Shown here: positions 22,960 to 30,652 of the stretch, one piece after another
How the letters are laid out: every line of letters starts with the position of its first letter
Numbering within the stretch: the first letter of the stretch is position 1
Origin: an uncultured Lachnospiraceae bacterium
Lineage (GTDB): Bacteria > Bacillota > Clostridia > Lachnospirales > Lachnospiraceae
Length of the DNA: 35,919 bases
Reading direction: 5' to 3'
NCBI GenBank assembly: GCA_910586715.1
Contig: CAJUJG010000002.1
Location: 71,753-107,671, forward strand
Program-made: the position numbers and the translations under genes
The notes under the pieces: model-generated
What the model was told of the DNA's origin: nothing
Database searches by the model: none
What the model saw: the letters and a program-made list of their open reading frames with translations, nothing else

Positions 22960-24294
22960 TTATTCCAAAAATCTTTTTAAACTGCTGGTATGTACACCCT
23001 CCTCCGGTGTGCAGTATATCGGTATCCAATCCTCAACCTGATAAGCTGTCACTTCCCGCAGTTCCTCTATTACATTATCATAATCCGTCTCAGATACCAT
23101 AAATTTACCCGAGTCATGCACATATTGCAATATAATAGAGTTTGGCGCTTTTCTCCTTAACAGCACATCCGCCCTCAGAACCGAATACCTCATTAAGTCA
23201 GCAGCTGTCCCCTGTACGGGATTGTTTATTGCATTTCTCACCAAATGCATAAAGTATGCATTGCTTGCTTTGTCCTCATAATTACTGTCAGACGGTCCTT
23301 TCGTGATATCAATTTCTGTACCAAACGCAGTTTTAAATACACGCTGCCCTCTGTCAATCTGTTCTTCAATATTATGCTGTAACTTGACTCTGCCTGGCAG
23401 TCCTCCTATATACCTGATAAACAGCTCCTTATCAGGATCACGCGCCTCATTCTCCGTAGAACCGTACATTACAGCATTTCCAAACGTCTTAAACTTTGCA
23501 CGCATTGCCTTCTGCTCATCCGTTATCTCTAAAGGTTTAATCTCCGTCACACCCATGTCACGCTCTTTCTGCGTAAGATGTTTACAATAATGGATATAGC
23601 CGTAATATGCATCATTATACGCCATAGTGCATGCCTTCAACGTACTATCCCCCAACAACCATGACTGTGTAATACGCGGGTCAATCTGTCCGGAATCTGC
23701 TTCAAAATACACATACCCCTTTGGTACGGTAAAGATATCTCCTACATCCTTGGAAAAGTTCATCACTGCCGGATCACGCGCCCCAAGTCTCCCTGTATTC
23801 TGAGGGACCCACAAAGGATGTACCACAATCATCCGATGACCATCCCACGTCTCTAATCCCACAATAGGATGACTATCCATAACTTTCCCAAACATATCAA
23901 CCCTCTTGGACCACTGCTTAGCTTCCGCACACAACTCTAATATCTTAGCCTGCTCAGGCGTATTACCCGGAATCTTTGCAGCTTCCAGCAAAGCATCAGC
24001 CGCAACTGAAATTGAACCTTTATCTGTAGTTTTCAATCCCCTCACGCCTGACTTGATAAGCCACTCCCGCAGTTTATTATCCTTAAACTCAGCCACAGAC
24101 GGTTTACTCCCCTGAGGGTATATATAATCAATCACCCGCCTCATATTACTGTAAGCTTTTAAATTATAGTAGGCATAATATTCCAGCATCCGGTCATAAT
24201 CCATAGGAATGCCGAACCTCCTGTTATGAGCTGTAATTATTTCCGCAACTCTCTCAGGCGACGGTATGCTATCACTTAAATTTAATTTATGCAT
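22960..24294 (-). CDS. polA: Family A DNA polymerase, polymerase domain only, variant motif C
   Basis: This 444-aa protein is the polymerase domain of a Pol I-type enzyme. Motif A is EADSGQIDPR, with D200 as catalytic Asp and D205 at the steric-gate position (Glu in Pol I). Motif B is R265-x3-K269-x7-Y277-G278, exact spacing. NNPVQGTAADLMR (358-370) is the QGTAAD helix. Motif C is YVHDSGKFMV: H393, D394, then Ser where Pol I has Glu. There is no N-terminal 3'-5' exonuclease domain; a separate exonuclease gene is downstream. The first 120 residues are helical and may replace part of the thumb. AAGGAGG lies 6 bases before the ATG, preceded by a strong hairpin. It is probably the element's replicative polymerase. 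Confidence 0.93.
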   Translation of the reverse strand: MHKLNLSDSIPSPERVAEIITAHNRRFGIPMDYDRMLEYYAYYNLKAYSNMRRVIDYIYPQGSKPSVAEFKDNKLREWLIKSGVRGLKTTDKGSISVAADALLEAAKIPGNTPEQAKILELCAEAKQWSKRVDMFGKVMDSHPIVGLETWDGHRMIVVHPLWVPQNTGRLGARDPAVMNFSKDVGDIFTVPKGYVYFEADSGQIDPRITQSWLLGDSTLKACTMAYNDAYYGYIHYCKHLTQKERDMGVTEIKPLEITDEQKAMRAKFKTFGNAVMYGSTENEARDPDKELFIRYIGGLPGRVKLQHNIEEQIDRGQRVFKTAFGTEIDITKGPSDSNYEDKASNAYFMHLVRNAINNPVQGTAADLMRYSVLRADVLLRRKAPNSIILQYVHDSGKFMVSETDYDNVIEELREVTAYQVEDWIPIYCTPEEGVHTSSLKRFLE

Positions 24295-24312
24295 GTTTAC
24301 CTCCTTCGCTCA

Positions 24313-24340
24313 GCAGGGATAGTCTGATGACCATCCCTGC
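24313..24340 (-). promoter_or_regulatory. Strong stem-loop just upstream of the polymerase start
   Basis: In the 56-base gap before the polymerase gene, GCAGGGATGGTC and GACTATCCCTGC pair as a 12-bp stem (one G-U) closed by an ATCA tetraloop. It ends 6 bases upstream of the AAGGAGG. There is no T-run after it, so it is not an intrinsic terminator. It could block or expose the ribosome binding site, be bound by the polymerase (as T4 gp43 binds a hairpin in its own mRNA), or be a processing site. Confidence 0.85.
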
Positions 24341-24350
24341 ATGTCAATGT

Positions 24351-27300
24351 TTATGCAATACTGAGCTTATACTTTTTATATCCTGTAGATATAAGATATT
24401 CTCTTGCACCAAGCTGATAGAAAATACCGTCGGACACATATGCATCTGCCTGGTCTTTCGTCAAATTGCTCAATTCCACCGTGTTACTGCCGTTTTCCAT
24501 AACATACAGCATTCTTGTCCCGATTACCCTGCATATCGCTTTAGGTACAAAGGAACCAAACACAATCTGACTTCTACTCAGCAACTCTTCATAAGTCTGT
24601 TCCCCTTCGTTGAACTCTTCCACTATATTCATCGCAGCCGTTATTCCCGCAGCTGTTTTTCCTCCTGATATTTTTTCAACGTCGATTGACGTAAGCCACA
24701 CTTTATTACCGCCGTCATCCGTTATCTTCTCATAAATATCTTCAGTTAGGGGGATGACTCCTACGCAGTCCGCAATATTTTCGTATGCCACATCCGACTT
24801 AAGCCTCATTGCTTTCAGATACATACCTTTTTCAGCTGCCGCCTTATTATGCAGCTTAAACCGATTGTCGTATTCTTTTACCGACTCAGTTACAATATTA
24901 TTTAGCAGCACATCCACGTTCTCAGCAGTATACTCTGTTGAAATTCCACCAATATCCGGCGTGCTGCCAAGCAGATACCTTGACGAGTATATTTTCCCCA
25001 AACATGCTACTCTGGCTTTATTAGCTGCAAGCTTTTCTCTGAAGCCCTCTGAAAAACTCTGAAGCGTTGAATCATACACATAATTCACTTCAAAGTTATA
25101 CACCGGTATTGTCACACCTATTTTAGGTATTACGTGCCACGGCGTTATGTTTGCATTCAACGCATACAGATTCCAGGCTGATCCCGTCACTTCCTCCGCA
25201 CACCAGTCATACAGCGTACAGATTTTATCCATCACATAGTTTGACGTATCCGTTGCAATATCATAATCCGCACTGCTTATGTTAATGTCAAACTTATAGA
25301 TACCAACATCTTCTATAACATGTACAACAGGCACTACATACCTGCCATCTGAAGTTCTTGACACTGCAGACTGCTTTGCTGCCAATCGAAACATTACACC
25401 AAGCGCTATAGAAGGCGCCTCAATTTTAAGATATCTCTTGATATCACTTTCAATCATGTCACTCGTATCTACTGCCTGACAAATACAATCCGCAATGTTT
25501 CTCTGAGCAAATACAGCCGGATTTGTTTTTTTATTAAACAAATCAAGATACATACACACAAAAAGATAATGCCTCTGTTTATCCAGCGGCTGATTTGATA
25601 TCTCCCTGAACACCTTTGTAACATACACTGCCGCCGCACACTGATTTGCACGTTTTGCATTAAGCTCTGCCCTGTCGCGCAGGAACCCGTTATATGCGGC
25701 ATGCTTTTCCATAAAAATACTGTTTAAATTTACAAGATTACTAAATTCTATATCATTAAGTGCGTTTATCTTATTCTCAATAGGATAATCCTTACCATAC
25801 TGCATATCTAAAAGAAGCAGGAGCAGCTTGATATAAATGCGATTATCCATCTCACTGTCGGTAATGAGCCCCTGTCCGAAGCTGCCGACGGAAGTTCTGC
25901 CTTCTTTAACGTCTCTGGCAAATTCCAACTTCTCCACCGGTCTGTTTGCAAGTTCATAATCCACACAAATATCGTCCGTATTGTATGGCATATACTCCCC
26001 GGACTCAATCATCTCATCCCTCGTTGCGCAGAAAATATCAATAAGCTCGTCAATATTTTCATACTCATAACCACGAGGGTTATACTTAGATACAACACTG
26101 TCAGACGGACCGTCACAATAGAGCTGATCTGCACCAATAAAATCATTCTCCTTCCCGGAATCGCTTACTTCAATCGCAGCATAATTGATAGCATTCGCCG
26201 GAGACACACCTTCCCGCAGACATAACTCGAACGAACTGCTTACAGGCGGTACCAGCGTCCTGCTTCTGACAATGTCCCTCACTTTTGCAGCAGCCAAACA
26301 ATGAAGCCGAAACCGTTCAGAGCTCTCTGCATCCTCTATTGTATAAATCACACCGTCACATCCTCTTATCCTCAGGAAACTACCTACTAATACTGCTTCC
26401 CTTGCATTTACGATAATAAACTGGTCGTGTTCAAATCTTCCTCTGTATACTGCACCGTCATCACCTAATAGGATGTAATTTGTCCTATGTTTATCCTTGG
26501 TAACAAGACACTTTAACAACCGGTAATCATAACTCCAGCTATGTACGCTCCTCATAAGCGAATCATACCCGTCCGGTTCTATCGGCGTTATCGGCGCCAT
26601 ACTGTAATCATCATAATCCATAAGATTTACAGATTTATCATTACCATGTACAACACCTTCCCTATCTACCAAACACCATTCACTCACCCTGCTGGAATTT
26701 GCGGTCGTATCTCCTTCTGAACAGCGCAGACTTAACAAATCAGGTAATACACCTGCTGTATACTGGATGCTTGTTACCTTTGTCTTTATGCCGCATATAC
26801 CCCATGCCATATACGCCCGCCGTACGTCTTCCGCTTCAAACTTCTCACCAAGTTTACCTTCCTTCTGCAAGAATGCAATAAGCTTCTGATACTCATGGTA
26901 AGAACCGATTAAACGCCTCCGCTCGATAATACTCATATACTGGCGTATCGTGCTGTCAGTAATAATTTCTTCCATTGTAAACAACGCATTCCTCGCTACA
27001 AATGAGTTAAGCGGTCGAACATCACCCGTACTGAAACCGGCATTGCTGATGCTTCTGAACTTATTCAGGTACTCAATCAATTCTTCCCTTGTTTTTATCT
27101 CTTCGGAAGATTCTGCAAAGCCAACACCCTGCGCTGCAACTTCCCTTGTAAAATATTCTGTCGCTTCGGCTTCCGGCATTGCTGCTTCTTCTTCATCCAA
27201 TAAAACCTGCCAATTGGGTATAATCGGGGGATCATCCTCCAACAAATCCATAATAAAAATTCCGTCAGGTCTTTCAATCCTGCCATGATAATCATAAATT

Positions 27301-27443
27301 TTGTAATCTGCATCACACATAGCCTGAAGGTTCTCAACCTTATATAAACTCCGAAGAGTTACCGGCTCATCCATACCATCCTCTTTGATAATAACAAAGC
27401 ATACCCTGCCTTCATAATTAAATTTTGATCTAATTTCAAACAT
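24351..27443 (-). CDS. Unrecognised 1030-aa protein
   Basis: This is a very large gene with no motif I recognise. It has no membrane segment, signal peptide or coiled coil. It is a mix of strands and helices with an acidic N-terminal section (LEDDPPIIPNWQVLLDEEEA). The start has AAAGGA 6 bases before the ATG. It is enclosed by a strong terminator upstream (ending the WXG-like unit) and the polymerase hairpin downstream, so it probably begins a transcript that also carries the replication genes. A role as replication initiator or a structural protein is possible; neither is supported by a motif. Confidence 0.8.
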   Translation of the reverse strand: MFEIRSKFNYEGRVCFVIIKEDGMDEPVTLRSLYKVENLQAMCDADYKIYDYHGRIERPDGIFIMDLLEDDPPIIPNWQVLLDEEEAAMPEAEATEYFTREVAAQGVGFAESSEEIKTREELIEYLNKFRSISNAGFSTGDVRPLNSFVARNALFTMEEIITDSTIRQYMSIIERRRLIGSYHEYQKLIAFLQKEGKLGEKFEAEDVRRAYMAWGICGIKTKVTSIQYTAGVLPDLLSLRCSEGDTTANSSRVSEWCLVDREGVVHGNDKSVNLMDYDDYSMAPITPIEPDGYDSLMRSVHSWSYDYRLLKCLVTKDKHRTNYILLGDDGAVYRGRFEHDQFIIVNAREAVLVGSFLRIRGCDGVIYTIEDAESSERFRLHCLAAAKVRDIVRSRTLVPPVSSSFELCLREGVSPANAINYAAIEVSDSGKENDFIGADQLYCDGPSDSVVSKYNPRGYEYENIDELIDIFCATRDEMIESGEYMPYNTDDICVDYELANRPVEKLEFARDVKEGRTSVGSFGQGLITDSEMDNRIYIKLLLLLLDMQYGKDYPIENKINALNDIEFSNLVNLNSIFMEKHAAYNGFLRDRAELNAKRANQCAAAVYVTKVFREISNQPLDKQRHYLFVCMYLDLFNKKTNPAVFAQRNIADCICQAVDTSDMIESDIKRYLKIEAPSIALGVMFRLAAKQSAVSRTSDGRYVVPVVHVIEDVGIYKFDINISSADYDIATDTSNYVMDKICTLYDWCAEEVTGSAWNLYALNANITPWHVIPKIGVTIPVYNFEVNYVYDSTLQSFSEGFREKLAANKARVACLGKIYSSRYLLGSTPDIGGISTEYTAENVDVLLNNIVTESVKEYDNRFKLHNKAAAEKGMYLKAMRLKSDVAYENIADCVGVIPLTEDIYEKITDDGGNKVWLTSIDVEKISGGKTAAGITAAMNIVEEFNEGEQTYEELLSRSQIVFGSFVPKAICRVIGTRMLYVMENGSNTVELSNLTKDQADAYVSDGIFYQLGAREYLISTGYKKYKLSIA

Positions 27444-27476
27444 ACTATTTCCTTTCCTGCTTCCCTCTGCTTTAAT

Positions 27477-27511
27477 AAAACAGAGAGGGTTTCAAATTTT
27501 TACCCTCTCTG
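27477..27511 (-). terminator. Strong intrinsic terminator after the WXG-like genes
   Basis: On the minus strand CAGAGAGGGT, an 11-base AT-rich loop and ACCCTCTCTG form a perfect 10-bp stem followed by TTTTATT. It lies about 30 bases past the stop of the 122-aa gene and ends that unit before the 1030-aa gene. Confidence 0.9.
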
Positions 27512-27538
27512 CTTAAATACTTTGTACAATCAGTCACT

Positions 27539-27907
27539 TTACTGCGCGTTGCCAGCCGAGCCCACTTTAACCTTGAGACCTGCCGTGCTGCTCTTGCTCG
27601 CTTCCAAACTGCTTTTCGTCTGCTTGCTCGCATCTTCAACAAAGCTAATCATAGAGTTTGTTCTCTGTACTAACAATGCAAACTTTTTAGCAATATCGCC
27701 GGCAACTTTGGAGATATTCTCGACAACTACCATAACAGACTCAAGCTCAGCGCCCTGAAGCTCATTGCTGTCCTTAAGGCTGTTGTAAACCCGCAGGATA
27801 TTCTCTGAATTGTCCTGAATCTCTTTCCCTGCAATATTAGCATGCTCAACAAGCTCGCTCAGCTTCTCTTTGCTTACTGTCGTTGTACCGTTTGATTTCA
27901 CTGCCAT
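27539..27907 (-). CDS. WXG100-like helical-hairpin protein (122 aa), LQG variant
   Basis: The protein is all-helical with two amphipathic helices (about 14-45 and 54-95), joined by a turn with L50-Q51-G52 where WXG100 proteins have W-x-G. A Ser/Lys-rich C-terminal tail follows (SKQTKSSLEASKSST). Together with the 100-aa gene just upstream (15-base gap), it forms a pair, as esxA/esxB-type genes do. Its GC-rich codons and its own terminator imply strong expression. WXG100 proteins are small secreted substrates and partners of type VII systems; the EssC-like ATPase is 2.4 kb upstream in the same direction. The missing Trp and no sure YxxxD/E export signal keep this tentative. A generic coiled-coil protein is the alternative. 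Confidence 0.5.
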   Translation of the reverse strand: MAVKSNGTTTVSKEKLSELVEHANIAGKEIQDNSENILRVYNSLKDSNELQGAELESVMVVVENISKVAGDIAKKFALLVQRTNSMISFVEDASKQTKSSLEASKSSTAGLKVKVGSAGNAQ

Positions 27908-27922
27908 AACTTTTTACCCCCT

Positions 27923-28225
27923 TTAAATACCCATATCAATGTTGGCTTCGTCCACTACCTTCAGGCTTTCTGCGAAAGCACCATACTTCTTTTTAAGCTC
28001 TTCCGACTGTTCCCTAAGATGCTCTACCAAAGTAGTCAGCGAACCCGGCGATTTGTCTGTCAACCGCTCAATTACACCAGATAATGCGTTCCCGCAAAAC
28101 TCTGAAACTTCCTCAGCACTCTGCCTGAAGCCTGCAACAGCCGCCTGAATATTCTCGCTCGCCGCAAAGACTTTACCCAGTTCATTCTCAATTACTTCCT
28201 GATTGACTTTGATTACGTCACTCAT
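27923..28225 (-). CDS. WXG100-like protein of exactly 100 aa, FCG variant
   Basis: The start is set by GGAGG 10 bases upstream of the ATG, giving 100 residues, the size that named the WXG100 family. Two amphipathic helices (about 8-40 and 48-88) are joined by a turn with F43-C44-G45, the position where WXG100 proteins have W-x-G (near residue 43). Hydrophobic residues repeat every 3-4 (IENELGKVF, VIERL, LVEHLREQSEEL). It has no signal peptide. It is followed by a second helical-hairpin gene, then a terminator, like esx gene pairs. WXG100 proteins form antiparallel four-helix dimers and are exported by EssC/EccC. The F-for-W change and a missing C-terminal YxxxE make this divergent. Other alpha-hairpin proteins are possible. 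Confidence 0.58.
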   Translation of the reverse strand: MSDVIKVNQEVIENELGKVFAASENIQAAVAGFRQSAEEVSEFCGNALSGVIERLTDKSPGSLTTLVEHLREQSEELKKKYGAFAESLKVVDEANIDMGI

Positions 28226-28333
28226 AATTACTAAACCTCCATTCATTTTATATCTGTCAACTTTGTTTTAACCTCATTTATATATGACACCAACACAGAT
28301 GTTTTTTCTTACCTCTCCGAAAACCCCTGCCTT
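28226..28333 (-). promoter_or_regulatory. Leader of the WXG-like pair
   Basis: These 108 bases have no gene. They hold AT-rich TATA-like boxes (CATATATAAATG near 28275-28286, GATATAAAATG near 28245-28255) and a TTGACA between them at 28255-28260, but no pair with correct 17-bp spacing. GGAGG sits 10 bases before the start. A promoter is likely here because the pair ends at its own terminator and is codon-biased. Confidence 0.4.
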
Positions 28334-28507
28334 CTAAGATTCAGAAGTCTGCAATTCACTAAGGAAATCAGGATCCATTTCACTAAAATCCTTAATATAT
28401 CTCCCGCCTGCAATACTCCTTATCATATAACAACATGTATCACAATATAGCGTATCTTCATGTCTGTCGTAACACATAAAACCGCCGCAATAAGGACAAC
28501 ACTTCAT
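28334..28507 (-). CDS. Small zinc-ribbon protein, 57 aa
   Basis: The start is chosen at the ATG giving MKCCPYCGGFMCYDRHEDTL, with a GGTGG-type site upstream. Cysteines at CPYC (4-7) and CDTC (22-25) form a compact two-knuckle zinc ribbon as in TFIIB or RNA polymerase subunits. The rest is a short acidic tail with an FSEMDPDFLSEL helix. Such mini-ribbons bind nucleic acid or act as adaptors. A longer product beginning at 28564 is possible but lacks a ribosome binding site. It lies directly after the 79-aa gene. Confidence 0.65.
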   Translation of the reverse strand: MKCCPYCGGFMCYDRHEDTLYCDTCCYMIRSIAGGRYIKDFSEMDPDFLSELQTSES

Positions 28508-28526
28508 AGAATCACCACCCTTCTGC

Positions 28527-28766
28527 TTAACTCCTGACATTGATGCTTTTAATAGTATGTTCATTCCAATTTACGTAATCCTCCTCACATGCTAAATCAC
28601 TGTCATCTACAGACACCGCTTTATTGTCTTCATCAACATGAAGATAAAAATGGGACACGCCTCCTACATGAAATACTGCGTCTGCCGGAACATTTTCCAA
28701 TAAATACCTGCAGAACTCTCCAACTGTTATATTTGTAGCTGAACGTCTTTGTTTTACATCATACAT
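28527..28766 (-). CDS. Unrecognised 79-aa protein
   Basis: The start has GGGGG 7 bases upstream of the ATG. The product has the pattern TVGEFCRYLLENVPADAVFHVGG, then FYLHVDEDNKAVSVDDSDL: one helix and a beta-hairpin. Small proteins of this shape occur in Clostridia mobile elements, but I know no function for it. It is followed by the zinc-ribbon gene. Confidence 0.65.
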   Translation of the reverse strand: MYDVKQRRSATNITVGEFCRYLLENVPADAVFHVGGVSHFYLHVDEDNKAVSVDDSDLACEEDYVNWNEHTIKSINVRS

Positions 28767-28819
28767 ACACTATCCCCCAAAAATTTTGTCCGTTGATTTT
28801 TTCAATTATCAATTTGAAC

Positions 28820-29296
28820 TTACATTCGTGTTCTGATCCAATAGTTTTTCATCTTAGATGGCTTGTCATAAGTAATGTCTACCGCATCGCCAAGTGTCCA
28901 TTCAAATTTGGCTGCTTCATCCTCTGTGACAAACTCCACTTCTGCATAACAAAACTCGTTGTCTGTACCTGCATCAACCACTGAACACTCTACAATACTT
29001 CCGTCTACATCATACTTTCTATAATCTTTATGTATAAACGGTTTGCCAATAAACTGTACTACTTCTTCAAAGAAATTTTGGGAAATATAAGTCTCAATTT
29101 CTTCCCGAGCCAAATCCCCATCACTCTTAACTGTCAGTTTATAATTCGTCCATCCCTTATTTTTTCCTTCTAATACTCTGAAACTTCTGACACGTATTTC
29201 AGGTTCTGTTGAGATATAACCCTGATATATCTCAACATGCTCTATAGGTTCAATATCAGGCAGCTTTTTAATTAAAAATTTTCTTTCAATTTCCAT
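28820..29296 (-). CDS. CYTH-domain triphosphate tunnel enzyme
   Basis: This 158-aa protein starts MEIERKFLIKKLP, where the ExExK signature (E2-I-E4-R-K6) of CYTH proteins is intact. Later come EIRVRSFRV and YKLTVKSDG, strands bearing Arg/Lys that hold triphosphate, and EVEF with acidic metal ligands. CYTH enzymes (inorganic triphosphatase, thiamine triphosphatase, class IV adenylate cyclase) act on triphosphates in a beta-barrel tunnel. The gene overlaps the guanylate-kinase-like gene by 11 bases, so a linked nucleotide or RNA-end metabolism role is likely. Which substrate is used cannot be told. AGGAGG is 6 bases before the ATG. Confidence 0.88.
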   Translation of the reverse strand: MEIERKFLIKKLPDIEPIEHVEIYQGYISTEPEIRVRSFRVLEGKNKGWTNYKLTVKSDGDLAREEIETYISQNFFEEVVQFIGKPFIHKDYRKYDVDGSIVECSVVDAGTDNEFCYAEVEFVTEDEAAKFEWTLGDAVDITYDKPSKMKNYWIRTRM

Positions 29297-29885
29297 ACTC
29301 CGCCTCCTGCGCTTTCATGTTTTTCACTTCTTTAACTACCTTGTTATATGTATACATAATCATATCTGCCAGCCACTCAGGTCTTAACCCCACGTCAGTC
29401 TTAAACATAAAATCTGTACGCTCCTCAAAATCTTTAAAATCTCTGTCATCAGCTTTCAACCGTCTTTCCATTTCCGATTCACTGTCCCCTCGCTGATTCA
29501 ATCTGTTTCTGCGAGTTTCTTCTGATGCTATAAGATAAAACACTATTGGACTTACAGGCGCATATGCTCTTATATAGGTCAAACCAAAAGGATTCACAAT
29601 AATGACTTTATCTTCCGTATCATCTGCAAAATCCTCCTTAGCACTTCCGTAATACCACGTCTCTCCTGTTGCAACATTATAAGAAGTGGTTTCCATGAAG
29701 AAACCTCCAAGTTCTTTTTCCTGAAACTCCCGCTTGGTAATAAAATGATAATCAACTCCGTCTGTCTCATTTTCTCTCGGTGGTCTGGTCGTGTAAGTAA
29801 CGACTGTTTTCATTCCCATTTTTATAAGTTCTTTTTTAATTGTATCTTTCCCCGAACATGATTTTCCACATAATACTAATAACAT
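29286..29885 (-). CDS. Guanylate kinase-like P-loop enzyme
   Basis: This 199-aa protein has Walker A GKSCSGKDT (7-15), the GMP-binding region TYTTRPPRENETDGVDYHFI (about 31-50, with the TTRxPRxxExxGxxYxF pattern), and a lid/adenine motif with ETRRNRLNQRGDSESEMERRL. The length fits bacterial Gmk (about 205 aa). It converts GMP to GDP with ATP. Phages and elements that make much DNA often carry nucleotide kinases. The translational overlap with the CYTH gene is unusual. GGAGG is 7 bases before the ATG. Confidence 0.88.
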   Translation of the reverse strand: MLLVLCGKSCSGKDTIKKELIKMGMKTVVTYTTRPPRENETDGVDYHFITKREFQEKELGGFFMETTSYNVATGETWYYGSAKEDFADDTEDKVIIVNPFGLTYIRAYAPVSPIVFYLIASEETRRNRLNQRGDSESEMERRLKADDRDFKDFEERTDFMFKTDVGLRPEWLADMIMYTYNKVVKEVKNMKAQEAEYGN

Positions 29886-29926
29886 CTTATTTCCTCCATA
29901 CTCATACTAACTTTAACTACCTATTG

Positions 29927-30649
29927 CTACGAAGATGTATACTTAAAATAAAAGTCATTCCATGATGCCGCAGTCAAATTACCGTTACTGTTATACATAT
30001 ACAAAGACACTGTAGTATCCTTATTTGCCACACCAATTACATACCCTGCAGTTGTTGATCGATTACTGCCTCCATATCCTAAAACATCCGTATGCTTATT
30101 TACATTTTCCTTCCCAATATGACAGTACCAGCAATACACGTTACTCCATCTGATAACATATTCCGCCCCGGCATATGCTTCAATGTAAATACCATCTTCC
30201 GCTGAAACTAAAGACTGGTCTACGTTTGAGTTACGAAAGACCAGTCTCGCGGGAGCGATAATGTAATCATCCTGTTCATACGGCTTCAGCACACTGTTAT
30301 CGCCGGAATAGTAATTAGACAGACTGCTTTTATCAGGAGCATCACCAAGCTTAAGCCACGTATACCTTCCGCAGACTTTGGCGGGTGACTCTTCATAAGC
30401 CTGCGGAACCTTCATAACCGTATCGCACGCATTCTTGCCAATAACCCCTGTCCCATTAATAGCTTCCCATGCACTCTTAGGATCACCTTCCGTTCCCTCG
30501 TAACCTACGTAAAAATTATCCAAACCGAACTCTTTGTACACAGGCTGTTTGTAATCAAGTATCACGAGAATTATCATTACAAAAATACACACTGCTGAAA
30601 TGGCAATCATGCACTTTCTCATTTTCTTATTGCTTAAAATATCAATCAC
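29927..30649 (-). CDS. Membrane-anchored extracytoplasmic protein
   Basis: This 240-aa protein has a short basic N-terminus (NKKMRKC) followed by a hydrophobic helix MIAISAVCIFVMIILVIL (about 14-31), then a large polar domain that should lie outside the membrane. The domain is rich in Tyr, Asn and Gly (SLSNYYSGDNS, TVSLYMYNSNGNLTA) and looks strand-rich. It has several cysteines. No signal-peptidase site is clear, so it is probably membrane-anchored. It begins 3 bases after the EssC-like gene stop. The start is uncertain: the GTG at 30649 overlaps a GGGGG site, and an internal ATG at codon 10 lacks one. It may be a membrane partner of the EssC-like protein. Confidence 0.68.
   Translation of the reverse strand: MIDILSNKKMRKCMIAISAVCIFVMIILVILDYKQPVYKEFGLDNFYVGYEGTEGDPKSAWEAINGTGVIGKNACDTVMKVPQAYEESPAKVCGRYTWLKLGDAPDKSSLSNYYSGDNSVLKPYEQDDYIIAPARLVFRNSNVDQSLVSAEDGIYIEAYAGAEYVIRWSNVYCWYCHIGKENVNKHTDVLGYGGSNRSTTAGYVIGVANKDTTVSLYMYNSNGNLTAASWNDFYFKYTSS
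30212..30247. repeat. 10-bp inverted repeat inside the membrane-anchored gene
   Basis: AGACTGGTCT at 30212-30221 and its exact reverse complement AGACCAGTCT at 30238-30247 are 16 bases apart, within the gene. An mRNA hairpin here could slow translation or serve as a protein site. It may be chance. Confidence 0.5.
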
Positions 30650-30652
30650 CCC

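Noticed and set aside
24310..24345. Terminator between the 1030-aa gene and the polymerase
   Set aside because: The stem is strong but no T-run follows on the minus strand; it is better read as a leader stem-loop.
28226..28333. Standard sigma-70 promoter before the WXG-like pair
   Set aside because: TTGACA and TATA-like boxes are present, but no pair has acceptable spacing.
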